A stretch of DNA of 64,000 bases from Heterocephalus glaber (GCF_000247695.1 NW_004624734.1:12808740-12872739); one strand, 5' to 3'. Positions 10,791 to 21,696 are shown, counted from the first letter of the stretch. Numbers and translations: made by a program. Notes: a model not told the origin generated them from the letters alone.

Positions 10791-11504
10791 TACTGCTAAC
10801 AGACAGTATGTTGGATAAATTAAAAGTCACTCTGAAAGTGACCCATTGTTAGCATTCAGTTGCAACACAGTGGAGAGAGCTGCCTGGCAAGGTGGTGCGC
10901 TTCCCACGACACAGTGTTCAAACCAAAACCTACATAGTGGTACAGGGGCACGAAGGTGTGATAGGAGTCACGGCCAACACTCCTATGACAAAAGACAGGA
11001 TAAGAAAAGAAGGCATCACAGATTTATTTAATCAGAGTTTTATGTGGCACGAGAGCCTTGAGAAACGAAGGCTTAAAGACCCAAGGGAAAACTATTTTAT
11101 GCCAAGATTTGATGTAGCAGGGACAGCCATGTAGAAATGTGATTAGACAAAAAGGCTCAGACCTACTGGAAATAGAGTGAGGGGGGAGCCCAGCGAGGCT
11201 GTCTGTTGGGATTCTTCTCACCTCTCTGTGTGGGGTGCCTTCCTCCTGGCTATAGGGCAGGCCTCCTGGAATGAGGGTCTTGCCATCTGCTATCAGGCAA
11301 GGCAGGTCAGAGAAATCCTTTATGCCCAGCTCCTACACAATAAGGTGGGAAGTATTAGAATCATATTTCTAGGTTTTACAGCTGGCTTTGGGGGAGAGAG
11401 GCTCTAGTTTCTATGACGTGCCTTGGGAAAGAGGGATTCTAATTGCTGTCCTGGAGGAGGAAGGGGAGCAGAAGGTTACAAAGAGACCCAGTTCTGAGGC
11501 CCTT
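10791..11504. other. Unassigned, faintly LTR-like
   Basis: The segment 11030-11420 has the mixed composition and motif order of an old LTR, for example GGCAAGGCAGGTCAGAGAAA and CAGCTCCTACACAATAAGG. I cannot place it in a family or define its ends. Confidence 0.25.
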
Positions 11505-11714
11505 CCAATGTCCTTCATCTAACTTTTTTTTTGGTACCTGGGATTGAACTCAGGACTTTGCACTTGCAAAGCAGGCAGTGGCACCACTGAGCTAAATCCC
11601 CGGCCCAAGCATTGTTTTTTTTTTTATTGGTACCAAGGATCAAACTCAGGACCTTGCACTTTTGAGATGGGCAGTGGAGCCACTGAGCTAAATCCCCAGC
11701 CCCAATGTCCTTCA
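11505..11714 (-). mobile_element. Two ID-variant SINEs within one target-site duplication
   Basis: Two antisense ID-variant copies lie head to tail: 11533-11606 with T-run 11524-11532, and 11629-11702 with T-run 11615-11625. About 20 bases separate them. Both carry GAGCTAAATCCC (A-box side) and a B box, GGATTGAACTC in the first copy and GGATCAAACTC in the second. The only clear target-site duplication, CCAATGTCCTTCA, occurs once before the pair (11505-11517) and once after it (11702-11714). The pair may have been inserted as a unit, or the second copy may have landed in the first one's A-tail. Confidence 0.85.
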
Positions 11715-12819
11715 GTTCCAAGTGCTTTGCATGCAAACAGCCATACTTTGGGGTATCATTTTCTGAGTGTCAACAGTAGAAATCCTAGAACTCTTCCAAT
11801 CTAAGATACTGTGACTGAGCTACTTGGTTGACTTGTTTTTCCATTCATTTATTTAATTCCTTCGTGTTTTAAAACACTTATTAGACATTTCCTACTTGCT
11901 GTATTGAAAATCTGCACGAGAATTTTTCCAAGACCCCATCTGCCCCACTTATATTGAGGAATATTTCATACAAATTTCTGTTAGCTCTAGTCTTTGGACA
12001 TTTTAGCATAACAAAATTTGATTTTTAAAGTCAGATAGCTCATTCTTTTTCTTTCTAACTGATTGCTTTAGGTCCCCAGGCAACTTTTACATGCAAGATT
12101 CCTAAAACATGTATATCGTGAAACTCCAGTGTGAGAATCTGCTTTACTTTTAGATCTATATTGAGCAGATATTCTAGAAGGCAGTGGTAAAAATTGATTT
12201 GCTTGGCTGGTAAAGCATCTGCTTTCAAAGTCTTGATCTAACCACATATCCCACGGTCACTTGTTCCTGGTCTTGTGACTGTCTCTATATGTTTGCTCAG
12301 AAATATCCTGGATCCTAGAATCTGCCATAAATTTAACATGGACCTTGTGTCTCCTTCTACTCCCATGCTGTAAACCCTGATTTGAAGGGGTGGAGTGAGA
12401 AAATAACTCAAAGTATTTATCCTGCTGTTCTTTGCATTTGTTTCTTCTGCTGGTACATTGATATTTGGATATCAGATTTCATAGACTAGTACAAACAGCC
12501 AAGGGCATTGGTTTTGTAATTTCATATTTAGCTCATTTCCCTGGAAAGCTGGCTTTAGAAGAGTTTTCCTGCGACCTCTCTTTCAGTTTGGCCTGTTTCT
12601 TTGTTCTATCCCTGTGTGGCCCACTTTGAGTCCTTCACTTGTATGCAAGTTGAATGTAGTTTTGTTTTACTATAAGAACACGCAGCTGCAGTGGACTGAC
12701 CCCCATAGGCCTCTTCCTGTCACCCTTTGGTGTCTCATGTGATGGTTCTGAAACATTTTGGTTGATGTGACTTGCCTTTCTCACAAAGACTCCCTCCTGA
12801 GGGACTGGTAGTGACATTA
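11715..12819. other. No recognised feature
   Basis: Unique-looking sequence. No repeat or exon recognised. Confidence 0.45.
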
Positions 12820-12905
12820 TTCCCATCTGACTAATCTAGAAACTGAGGCTGAGAAACTTAGGCAGTTTTAAGGTCAAAGTCACACAGTAGAAGTGATGAG
12901 CAGGT
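12820..12905 (-). repeat. MIR relic, antisense
   Basis: ATCTAGAAACTGAGGCTGAG followed by AAGGTCAAAGTCACACAGTA is the antisense MIR core. Confidence 0.65.
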
Positions 12906-13048
12906 CCCAAAGTTGCATTTATGTCATTTTAAAGTCTCTCTGCTGCTGTGGGCACTTGCAGTAAGTAGTGTGCCCTTTATTTCTCCACCATAGGGATCCC
13001 TTTTTTCTTTAAAGCTGTGACCAAGTCCTCAAACAAAAAGTCGGGAGA

Positions 13049-13136
13049 GGGCCGGGGATTTAGCTCAGTGGTTCCACCGCCTGCCTCTGTACCGCAAGGT
13101 CCCAAGTTTGATCCCCGGTACCAAAAAAAAAAAAAA
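13049..13136 (+). mobile_element. Young ID-variant SINE, sense
   Basis: GGCCGGGGATTTAGCTCAG, then GGTTCCACCGCCTGCCTC, a B box AGTTTGATCCCC and a 14-base A tail. Similar A/G-rich flanks (13035-13050 and 13132-13146) are a probable target-site duplication. Confidence 0.9.
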
Positions 13137-13146
13137 GCGGGGAGGG

Positions 13147-14248
13147 ATTTAGGTATCATCTCCATGAGACCACTATTTCCTGTGTCTGTTCTCCAGAACA
13201 GTAGCCAGCAAGATGCTCCTACAAAATTAACAAAAACTCTTGCATTAAGTTAATTTGGTCAAAACTGCACATTGTATCTTCTAGGAGACTAAATTCACCT
13301 TAGCATAATAAGGAATCAGAAGTGTCTTTCAGACCAAAAAAAAAAAGTATATTTTTATTTAAAATTTGCCAATTTTTAAATTTTCCCCAAATTTCCATTT
13401 GACCAGCGATTTGTTATCTCTTCTAATGCCTTTCAAAGAACAATTTGGAAAAGCTTTTAATTAAAAGAGAAAGAGAAGTGAAGAGTTTGGTGCATCTAAC
13501 TATACCAATGAATAAAGAAAAGAAAAGAAATATTCTCACAATATTCTCAGACCCATAAAAGATGGCAGCCTTCTGCTTCACACTGTCTCCACTTTGAAAC
13601 TCTGCTTTTATTTTTCCCCAGACTCCTTCAAGACAAGAGCTGTGATCCCCCTTCTTTATGTTTTTTCTCTTGAAACTTGTTTTATCTTATTTTACTTTAT
13701 TTTATTTTGCTCAAATCGTGACTGGGTTTCTCACCATCTGTGCTTCTCCACTCACCTGGGTACTGGAAGCTCTTTGTGGGAAACTTTTCATGGCTACAGT
13801 AACTACTTAGAAAATACATAAAATGAACTGAATTGTGGGGGAGAAAAGGGAGAATGCATTGCATGGACCTGTTTCTCTGAGTTAACTCTGGCCCCCTCTT
13901 TGGGTGACAGTGAGACATTTTAGAAGCTGCAGTAACTCATTTATATCACTAGGGTTCCATTTGGCAAATGTTACCTCCTGTTGTCTAATTTAATTAGTAA
14001 TTGTGTTTTCAGTTCCAATTGAAAGCCTCAGAAGAAAGGCTAGTAATAAACAGTTATATATGGTGTTATTATTGTTATCTAATTATATTTACTATTGTGA
14101 CAGTTTTAGATTAAGGCAGTTTTCGAAAAGGGACTCGACAATGTTATCTAACAGAGTTTTCTCTTATTTCTCCTTCATCTCCCATGTATCCTAAAGTCCA
14201 GTATTGAGTTTGAGCATGCTTTTTTGACATGGAAATCAGTGGACACAG
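13147..14248. other. No recognised feature
   Basis: AT-rich with A/G-rich runs near 13460-13530. No gene or repeat recognised. The frame 13594-13821 is low-complexity. Confidence 0.45.
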
Positions 14249-14275
14249 TTTTGTTGTTGTTGTTGTTGTTGTTTA
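14249..14275. repeat. (TTG)n microsatellite
   Basis: Eight near-perfect TTG units. Confidence 0.9.
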
Positions 14276-14499
14276 TTTTTAAACACATGGCTGAAGTTTC
14301 CATGGCAAGTCCATTCTGGATCAAGCCATTGACTCACAAGACTTTTCTGAGATGCCACCACACCTCGATAAAGTCAGTGGTGAGTCCAGGGGAGTGATGG
14401 TCGACAAGTTGGCAGGTGTAAGGTCTGCTTTGGCTCTGCGTAGCTTTGGATAATCTATCTATTCATCCTTTCATCCATCCACCTATCCATTCATCAAAT

Positions 14500-14880
14500 A
14501 TTTTAGGGAATTCACCAGGTGTCCAGAGCTATGCGGGACCATGAACATGAATGGGACACTGTCCCTGTTCTCAAGGAACTTTCTGTTTAAAGAGTGGGAT
14601 CAGACCTGTCAACCACAATGCTAAGGGGAATGCCAAGGTGTTGAGTTAGAAGTGTGTCCCAGCTAGAGTAGCGGCCAGAGGAGGGAGGGCCACATGACTT
14701 GTGGCATTGTGGAAAGGCTTTGTGGTGGAATTGACTTTGGGTTGAGTTCCGGGGGTGAAGTATGAAGAAAGCAGCAAGAGATTATTCCATGATGAGGAGT
14801 TGGGACTTTTTATGCTTCTTTATAATTCCCTGGCAATGGGAGCCCCTGAAGAATTTCAAATTGGGAATAAAGGGAGGCAT
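14500..14880 (-). repeat. L2 relic, antisense
   Basis: CACCAGGTGTCCAGAGCTAT, GGGACACTGTCCCTGTTCTC and AAGGAACTTTCTGTTTAAAG follow the antisense L2 3' end. The match extends weakly towards 14880. Confidence 0.5.
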
Positions 14881-14899
14881 TTACACTTCAGAAAGATAA

Positions 14900-14975
14900 A
14901 TGTGGAGGAACACTTCGCTTAGTCTCTCCATCAACCTTACTTTTCTCATCTGTAAGGCAAACACAATCCCTACTG
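14900..14975 (+). repeat. MIR relic, sense
   Basis: CTTAGTCTCTCCATCAACC followed by TTTTCTCATCTGTAAGGC is the sense MIR core. Confidence 0.5.
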
Positions 14976-15027
14976 CTCTTGCTCATGGATTTGTTTCCAT
15001 TGCATTTGTTTCTTTAAAATGCAGTTG

Positions 15028-15160
15028 GAGCCAGGTGTAGTGGTCTCCACCTGTGGTCCCATCTCCTTGAGAGGTTGAGGCAGGAGCACCACTTGAGTCC
15101 AGGAATTGGAGACCAGCCTGGGTAACATAGTGAGACCCTATTTCCACTCCCCCCAAAATA
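15028..15160 (+). mobile_element. B1-type (7SL-derived) SINE without internal duplication
   Basis: GAGCCAGGTGTAGTGG, GAGGTTGAGGCAGGAG, ACCAGCCTGGGTAACATAG and GTGAGACCCTATTTCC appear in 7SL order. The internal 29-bp duplication seen in other B1 copies here is absent, so it may be an early B1 or pB1 copy. Confidence 0.8.
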
Positions 15161-15189
15161 ACAAATAACTAATATGCTCTCACTGCTTC

Positions 15190-15350
15190 TTATGCACTTA
15201 ATATTCACAGCCACCCTATGAAGGTCATCATTGCTATTATTTGCATTTTAGAGATGTGGGTAGAATCAGAGACTGAATATCTTACCTAAAGATGCACAGC
15301 CAAGATGAGTGGCATAGCCAGGATTTGAACTCAGGTTCACCAGATCCTGG
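15190..15350 (-). repeat. MIR relic, antisense
   Basis: ATTTGCATTTTAGAGATGTG, then GATGCACAGCCAAGATGAG and GGATTTGAACTCAGG, is the order of an antisense MIR. Confidence 0.55.
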
Positions 15351-16741
15351 CACCCCCTGGACATAGCCATCCTACAATGCTGTGAAGTCGCTGGCAGTTC
15401 CTTACATCTACCTCTCACTCCTCACCTGAAACACCTTGGCTGGTGGCTGCATTTTACCTTCATTGACTTTAGCAAAGAATGTTGATATATTGGAAAGACG
15501 AAAGATGAGATCAACAGCAGACCAATGTGCTGTTATTTACAACTATTTACTCTTTGTCTTTAATAATGTGGTCTTTTGTCATTAAACAGAAAGAAACTTA
15601 CAGAGTAGAATATATGACTGCAATTCTTTTGTACTAACAGGATTTACAGATAAGGTATGTTTCTATGGACATATAAGTAAATCTTCCTTCCAGTGCTAAC
15701 GAAAATCAATTCTGACTCTGACTCCATCCTTTTGGGGAGCTCCTTTGAAGATCATGAATAGGTAAAAGTGAAATTGAAGAGGATGTAATGAGATGGATTA
15801 GAGCAGGGGAAAGATCTTGAATGGGGCCAGTTTGTTAAAAAGAGTTGCCAAAGAGCAGAGTAGACAAAGGCAGGGAAGTAGGCTGGCAAACTCAGCAAGC
15901 TCTGATAGTTGAAAAGACAGTCTGGAAAATATTCCTGAAGTTCACACACAGGCTGTTGTGATTGAAGGACAATTTAATGGCAACTCCTTGGCAAAAAGTT
16001 TATGCACTGTATTTTCTCTGTACTAGGTCACTGCAGGGTGAAAAATGCTGCATTATCTGCTAACCATGAATGAGTGTCTTTAAGGGGTGCTGCTTGAAGA
16101 TTCAGGAAGTTCAAGAATAATAATTAAAATAAAACTCTGTTCCACGCCTGGACCTGTGTTCCGTGTGCCAAGAAATAGTCCAGGGTTACGCATTTTGTGG
16201 CTTAGGAGGAGCGTTTTGATCAGCCTTCAGCTTCTCATAAAAATAAATACTGCCATGTTCCTGCATAGACTGTTTTTGAAGCTCTTTCAGAGTAGATTTC
16301 CAGCTGAAGTTTCACCTTAAAAACAAGGAGGGAAAGAAATGCTGTACTGTACTTAAGACATTAGGCATGTCATGCCAAAGTAAAACGGAATCATAAAAAG
16401 GAAATGCTCCATTGAGATGAAAGAGCTGTCCTTTATGGCTACTGAGAAAATATAATTCATCTGCTGTTTGTAGGTTATGCTTTAATGGGAGGGAATATGA
16501 AGGGGATGAGAAAGAATTTCTTTACTGAATGGAAGAGCACTGCAAAAAAAGGTCGGGCGGGGGGAACTCGGTTGAAACAGCTGTTTCAGATGAGCCAATT
16601 CTGGGAGGCGGATGGAAATATATCCCCTGAAGTTCTGCTGCCTGACATGTGGCAGAATGAAGTAACCATCAGATGAGCAGAGCTGTGGATGGAATGGGCC
16701 TCATGGCATTGTGTGAGTGTCAGTGGGTGTCACTGCCTCAC
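15351..16741. other. No recognised feature
   Basis: Unique-looking sequence. The short frames at 16087-16320 and 16485-16676 have no recognisable domain. Confidence 0.45.
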
Positions 16742-16925
16742 TGCCAGTTCTCAGACTTGGATGTGTGTTGGAATCACCTGGGGAGTTTGAAAAACTGGTG
16801 CCTGGTTGCGCATACATCCAAAAAATTCTGAGTTAATTGGTCTAGGATGTGGCCAGGACCTGGGGATTTTTTAAAAGCTCCCCAGGGGATTCTAATGTAC
16901 AGCAAAATTTGAGAAGCAGTTGCCT
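16742..16925. repeat. MER5A-like hAT-Charlie relic
   Basis: TTCTCAGACTTGGATGTGTG, GGAATCACCTGGGGAGTTTG, GGACCTGGGGATTTTTTAAA and TTTGAGAAGCAGTTG are the recurring blocks of MER5-type non-autonomous elements. Confidence 0.7.
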
Positions 16926-17365
16926 GAAAGATGCATAACTCCTTTCTCTTGATGTGTTCTTTGCAGCAAGGGTAGTTTGCTATAGGGAATTAGATTGGAA
17001 GACTTGTCCTGTGTACGCTGGGAAAAATCTGGAGCAGGAACCTTTTAAAGACGGACTCAGAGAGTCCTTGACTCAGACTGGTTGGATAGCTTCTTCTCTT
17101 TAATGGCTACAAAGTAAAGCTCCAGTGTCTCCTTGAAAAAAATGAGTCCTGAGATTGTTTTTTTCCATCACAGAGAAAGCATTAAGCATAGGCATACCTT
17201 GGAAATACTGTGAGTCGGGCTCCAGACCAGTGCAATGATGAGAATATCACAATAAAGTGAGTCACACAAATTTTTTAGTTTCCCAGCATATAAAAGTATG
17301 TTTCACACTGCCTTGCAGTCTCCTAAGTGTGTAATAAATAGCATTTTGTCTAAAAACCACATGCA

Positions 17366-17442
17366 GGCTGGGGATTTAGCTCAGTGGTTTCGCCGCCTGC
17401 TGCACAAGCACAAGGACCCAAGTTTGATATCCGGCACCAAAT
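17366..17442 (+). mobile_element. Young ID-variant SINE inside Tigger1
   Basis: GGCTGGGGATTTAGCTCAG, then GGTTTCGCCGCCTGCTGC and a B box AGTTTGATATCC. The perfect 14-base duplication AAAAACCACATGCA flanks it at 17352-17365 and 17443-17456. Confidence 0.95.
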
Positions 17443-17479
17443 AAAAACCACATGCATACCTTAACTTCCAAACATTGCT

Positions 17480-17643
17480 TGAGCCAGGCAGGGTGGCACA
17501 CACTTGTAAATCTAGTACTTGGATGGCTGAGGCAGGAGGATCATAAGTCAAGCCTAGGCTACAAGCCAAGGCAACTTCAAGGCCATCCTAGACTACATAG
17601 GAAGACCCTGACTCAAAAAATAAAACAGAAACAAGGAAAAAAA
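17480..17643 (+). mobile_element. B1 SINE with internal duplication, inside Tigger1
   Basis: GAGCCAGGCAGGGTGGCAC, GGATGGCTGAGGCAGGAGG and two copies of the segment containing CCTAGGCTACA / CCTAGACTACA lead to GACCCTGACTCAAAA. The doubled segment is the B1 internal duplication. Confidence 0.85.
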
Positions 17644-17644
17644 T

Positions 17645-18045
17645 GGTTAAAAATGCTAACAATCATCTGAGCCTTCAGCAAATTATAATCCTTTTGCTGC
17701 TGTAGGGTCTTGCCTCGAAGTCGATGGCTGTTACAGATCAGGGTTGGTGGTTGCCTAAGTTTGGGGTAGATATGGTAATTTCTTAAAATAAGACAGTGAC
17801 GTTCACCGCATCCGTTAACTTTCCCTGTTTTGTTTTCCCATCATTCATTTGCTTGCTGAAGTAGTACTTCTAGTTTCCTTCGAGAATTTTCCCTTTGCAT
17901 TCAAAGCATGGCTGCCTGGCGCAAGAGGCCTGGCTTGTGTCTCACTTTGGGCTCAGGTCTCTCAGAAACCCTAACCATTTCTAGCTTTTGATGGAAAGTG
18001 AGGCACATGTGACTCTTTCTTTCACTTGAACGAAGAAGTTATTGA
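17645..18045 (-). pseudogene. Tigger1 transposase remnant
   Basis: Reading on the minus strand, the expected transposase start lies near 18040 and its N-terminal DNA-binding region spans roughly 17850-18040. A large deletion then joins it, near 17820-17850, to sequence from the far end of the element, so the DDE catalytic core is missing. Frames are broken and no functional protein can be made. The family (TcMar-Tigger, pogo-like) moves by cut-and-paste into TA sites. The identification comes from remembered family sequence and should be checked by alignment. Confidence 0.65.
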
Positions 18046-18283
18046 AGGGTTATGAGTTGGCGCAGTTTCAATATTGTGTCTCAGGGAATAGGAAGACCCA
18101 GGGAGAGGGAGAGGGAGTGGAGGGATGTGGGAATGGCCGGCTGGTGCAGCCATCAGAACACACACCACATCTGTCAGCTAAGTTTCTCGTTTACATAATA
18201 CAGTTCACAGCACCCCGAACAATTACCACAGTAACATCAGAGATTTTTTTAAAATCATAGATCACCCTAAAAATATAATAATG

Positions 18284-18430
18284 TACTGGGTGTGGTGGTG
18301 CATGCCTATAATCTCAGCACTTAGGAGCCTGCGGCAGGAGGATCATCACAAGTTTGAGGCCAGCCTGGGGTACATAGTGAATTCAAGGCCGCCTGAGCTA
18401 CATAATGAGATCCTGTCTCAAAAAAAAAAA
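18284..18430 (+). mobile_element. B1 SINE with internal duplication, inside Tigger1
   Basis: TACTGGGTGTGGTGGTGCAT, CGGCAGGAGGATCATCAC, then GAGGCCAGCCTGGGGTACAT and AAGGCCGCCTGAGCTACAT, the doubled segment, and an A tail. A short ATGTA flank recurs on both sides. Confidence 0.9.
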
Positions 18431-18775
18431 TGTATGGGAGAAGAGGAAGAGTTCAGAAGCAAGGCTGGAGGACAAACCTTAGCAAACTGTGGACATATGC
18501 TGTTATAAAAATGGCATTGATGGACTGCTTGTTGATGGGTTGTCGTAAACCTTAAATTTGTAAAGTTGGCACTATCTGCAAAGTACAATAAAGCAAAGCA
18601 CAGTTAAAGGAGGTATACCATTATTTTCTAAGTGCATGCCAAGGAGGGAGAAAGAAAATACATCCACATGCAGGCAAAACGCTGAGGAAAGGAATGAGTT
18701 AGGCATCCTGGGGAATGTGAGTCTTAACTCTAATTTGTTGCTGTTCAGCACAAAAAACCCTAAAAAACCAAAAAC

Positions 18776-18936
18776 TGCTAGGTGTAGTGGCACACACCTA
18801 TAATCCCAGCACTCTGGGTGAGGGGCAGGAAGATCACAAGTTCAAGTTCAACCAGGACAACTTCATGACTTAGCAAGTCCCAGTCACAAAATGTAGGCCC
18901 TTGGTTCAATCCCCAGTACAAAACAAAAACAAAAAC
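18776..18936 (+). mobile_element. B1-dID-like SINE, partial
   Basis: TGCTAGGTGTAGTGGCACAC and CCTATAATCCCAGCACTC mark the B1 part. The distal part ends GGTTCAATCCCCAGTAC, an ID B box, followed by an AAAAC tail. The ID A-box half is missing or badly decayed. Confidence 0.7.
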
Positions 18937-19198
18937 ACCTCTAAAACTCCCAAACCAATCAAATGGAAAAGAAAGAAAGAAGAAATAAAAACAAAGAAAG
19001 GTGGAAACAGCGAGAAAAGAAAAGAAACAATAAGGCTTCCTTGATGTTAAATCAGACTATCCAAACAACATATCCTAATTTACATGGAAGCTTTTCTGAT
19101 TCCCTTTCAGGGTTTCCAGGGGACACCAGCCAGTGCAGTGTAACGTAAATGAGAAGAAACATGGCTTTTAGTCAGTACTTTGCTAAGAATAAGCTTTG

Positions 19199-19586
19199 TC
19201 TTAGTCCCTTTCTTTTCACCGAACAAAATACTCAATACCCACAATTTAAAAGAGGAGCGATTTCTTTTGGCTCATGGTTTCAGGTCATAGTGGGCTAACT
19301 CTAAGGCAAAAACAGCATGGCAGTGGGGCATGGCAGAGGAAAGTTCCTCAACTCATGGCAACCATGAAGCAGAGAGAGAAGGGAGGAGCCCAGGACAAGA
19401 ACTCACTTTTCCAGGTCACACTTCCAGGGACCCCTGTCCAACCACGCCTCACCTCCTAACAGTGCATACAGCAATTGAACTCATCCACTGATAAATCCAC
19501 TGATGACTACAGTGCCCCCATGATCCCCTCACCTTCCAAATACTAGAATTTGAGGGGACATTTTATGTGGACCCAAACCATAATAG
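19199..19586 (-). mobile_element. MaLR-type solo LTR (ERVL-MaLR), antisense
   Basis: The plus strand starts TCTTAGTCCCTTTC and ends GACCCAAACCATAATAG. Read on the minus strand this is the start (TATGGTTTGGGT) and end (GGACTAAGA) typical of MST/MT/ORR1-type LTRs. CTTTG flanks it on both sides (19194-19198 and 19587-19591), matching the 5-bp duplication expected. No internal region or second LTR is present. The open frame at 19274-19459 lies inside it and is not a gene. Confidence 0.75.
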
Positions 19587-19908
19587 CTTTGACTTTAATT
19601 CAGCTAGCTTTTATGAGACTGGTTTTTCTTAATCTGTAAAACGGAAATAGTTCTATCCCTTCCACCTTCCTGTCCAAAATAGGATACATTTTGGTAATGG
19701 ACACTTAATCCCTTACAAGGGCTATCTTCCTGGGCTGCTATGTCGGTGTGGAGTGATTTAGAGTGAGTATCTCTACCTCAACACCAATTTTCTGAAAGTG
19801 GCAAAGCTGAACCATAGAAGAGGGTGATGGTTCAAAGGACCAGAAGTAGAGCCAAGTCATGGTGGGGAGGGGTTACCCAGGTGGACCCAAGACACTGCAG
19901 CGAGCTCT

Positions 19909-20077
19909 GGGCAGCACTTCTCAAACTGAGTGTGCCCTGGAGACACTGTTAAAATAGAGATTCTGTTTCAGGAGGGCTAGGGTGGGGCCCAAGAGTGTCT
20001 ACATTTGTGACAAAGTGCATCTCTAGGTGATGCTGATAGTGCTGACCCCGGACCACACTTCGAGAGGCAGAGCAGTG
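19909..20077. repeat. MER5A-like hAT-Charlie relic
   Basis: AGCACTTCTCAAACTGAGTG, GGGGCCCAAGAGTGTCTACA, AGGTGATGCTGATAGTGCTG and GACCACACTTCGAGAGGC follow the full MER5A order end to end. Confidence 0.85.
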
Positions 20078-20489
20078 TAGAATGCCTGCTGGTGTTAATG
20101 CTTCTTTTAAGGAAGCTAGAGAAGCATAGAGGGGAGAGGTGGTATGGACTGAGAAGATGGTATGTAGCTTTCCTCTGTGCATGACATGAACAGAATATCT
20201 TGGCTTTGAGTGTATGTGGGCCCAATAAACTTGGTGTGATTTGTGCCTCTTTAGGTTCTCAACTGCCCTTTTTATGAATACTGATTTTTATATACTTATA
20301 TGACCTCTGGAGGAGCCTAAGTACTAAAAAAAAATCAGTTATTTTCTATCACTTTTTTCCTATTTTTGTTGAATTCTTGCATGTCAACTTCCTACTCTTC
20401 TTCAATTCAATTCTTTGTTACCTAAATGTATAGCTGTACCTTTGTTACCTGCATGAATTGCTACACAGATCACATTTATCTGGTGCTTA
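20078..20489. other. No recognised feature
   Basis: Nothing recognised. The minus-strand frames overlapping 19949-20225 are largely MER5A sequence. Confidence 0.45.
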
Positions 20490-21055
20490 CATGGTGCAAT
20501 CAAAAAGTGGTGAATGATTAAGTTAAAAATGGAAAAGTTTTACTACCTCAAAAGACGTATTGCCATCAATCACCCTCAAAATACTCCCCTTCACTTCCAG
20601 CACACTTATCCCCTCATTCTTGCCACTTTCTGGAGCAGTTCTGGAAGCCCTCTTCTGTGAGTATCTTTAGTTGGACTGTTGAGGCTGCCTCAATGTCCTG
20701 ATTTGATTCCAGATATTTACCTTTTTTGGTCATTTTGGCTTTGGGGAAGAGCCAGAAGTCACTCGGTGCCAGATCCAGTGATAAGGGGGTTGAGGACATA
20801 CTGTAAGGTTTTTATTTGGCAGAAATTGCCATAAACATTTTGAATTTATTCAGGACATTGGGGCAGTCATGACAGAAGATGTTCATGAAAGAAGACCTCC
20901 AGAACTGTTTCAGAAAGTGGCAGGAACAATGGGATAATTATGTTTGCATCTAGGGGCGTATTTTGAGAGGGATCTGTGGCACTGTGTCTTTTACTGTAAT
21001 AAAATGTTTTAAATTTTTATTTAAGCCTTCACTGTACATTTTGGTCATATTTAAA
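20490..21055. mobile_element. Mariner-family element with extended inverted ends
   Basis: The left end CATGGTGCAATCAAAAAGTG matches the left end of the element at 3163. The right end is its inverted partner. Unlike a normal mariner, the inversion extends about 175 bases inward: the left segment 20575-20665 reappears in reverse at about 20880-20990. For example CCACTTTCTGGAGCAGTTCT on the left answers AGAACTGTTTCAGAAAGTGG on the right. The element is 566 bp and cannot encode a full transposase. Confidence 0.8.
20614..20799 (-). pseudogene. Mariner transposase C-terminal fragment
   Basis: A 61-codon minus-strand frame contains LDLAPSDFWLFPKAKM followed by a GKYLESNQDIEAAS stretch and ends near FQNCSRKWQE. 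This is the classical mariner C-terminal region: the SPDLAPSD(F/Y)-type block near the third catalytic aspartate, then the eIeaas...lt..f...f..W pattern. The frame ends where mariner transposases normally end. Everything upstream (helix-turn-helix region and first two catalytic aspartates) is missing, replaced by the inverted copy of the 3' end. It is a non-functional fossil, but the frame has stayed open across 61 codons, which suggests moderate age. Confidence 0.8.
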
Positions 21056-21696
21056 AAATAAATCTCTAGGTAAGTAAGAGAATTATTCAAAATAACCATC
21101 TGATTGACCCCATCCTCAGTGGATAATCAGAAAAATGTTGGTTAAGCTGAAGGTGAAATCAATTTGCCAACCTCAGTATAAACAGGATCACTTAATTATA
21201 TTGTTTACCCACTGGCAGATTTCTGTTTCGCTGCTATGAATCACTGGCTATGTTGTGTTCCTGATCATTTTGTAATGTTCTCAAACATTATTTAAGGTTT
21301 GTGATATTTAAAAGAGATGTAGTTTTTTGTGTTCTAATTTAAACATAGAATTTTGAGAGGAAAGAGGGTTTTAAAAAACAAGGTTGTGACATGTTTATTA
21401 TAAACATGTGAGAATGAAGCTGGTGATTACACTAGTGGTATACATATTGTGCCTTGTCAACAAGAAAGTTTTTGCATTTGTGTATTTAACATGATAGCTT
21501 TTTTTTTCTTTAAAAAAAATTAGAACTGATGATGTCTCTTGGAAGACGAACATGTCCTAGTTTAAAATAATCCACCATGACTAGGGTTCCTCCTAAAGTT
21601 TCCCGGTTTTTTCCTTAGATCTGCAGTCCTTTGGAAATTGAACTGGTTTTCACCAGCTATGGTCAATTATTTCTTGTCTGCTAAGCCTGTTGTTGT
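21056..21696. other. No recognised feature
   Basis: AT-rich unique sequence with runs of T and A near 21500. Confidence 0.45.

Larger units (their letters stand above)
17189..18621 (-). mobile_element. Tigger1-type DNA transposon fossil with three SINE insertions
   Basis: The left terminus GGCATACCTTGGAAATACTG and the right terminus, which reads TGGTATACCTCCTTTAAC on the minus strand, are the inverted ends of Tigger1. TA lies outside the left end. Between them are blocks I recognise from Tigger1: a stretch at 17645-17810, then a jump across most of the transposase gene to a block at 17850-18280. The element is therefore an internal-deletion derivative. SINEs interrupt it at 17366-17442, 17480-17643 and 18284-18430. 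Confidence 0.85.

Noticed and set aside
19274..19459. Open frame between repeats
   Set aside because: It lies wholly inside the antisense MaLR LTR.
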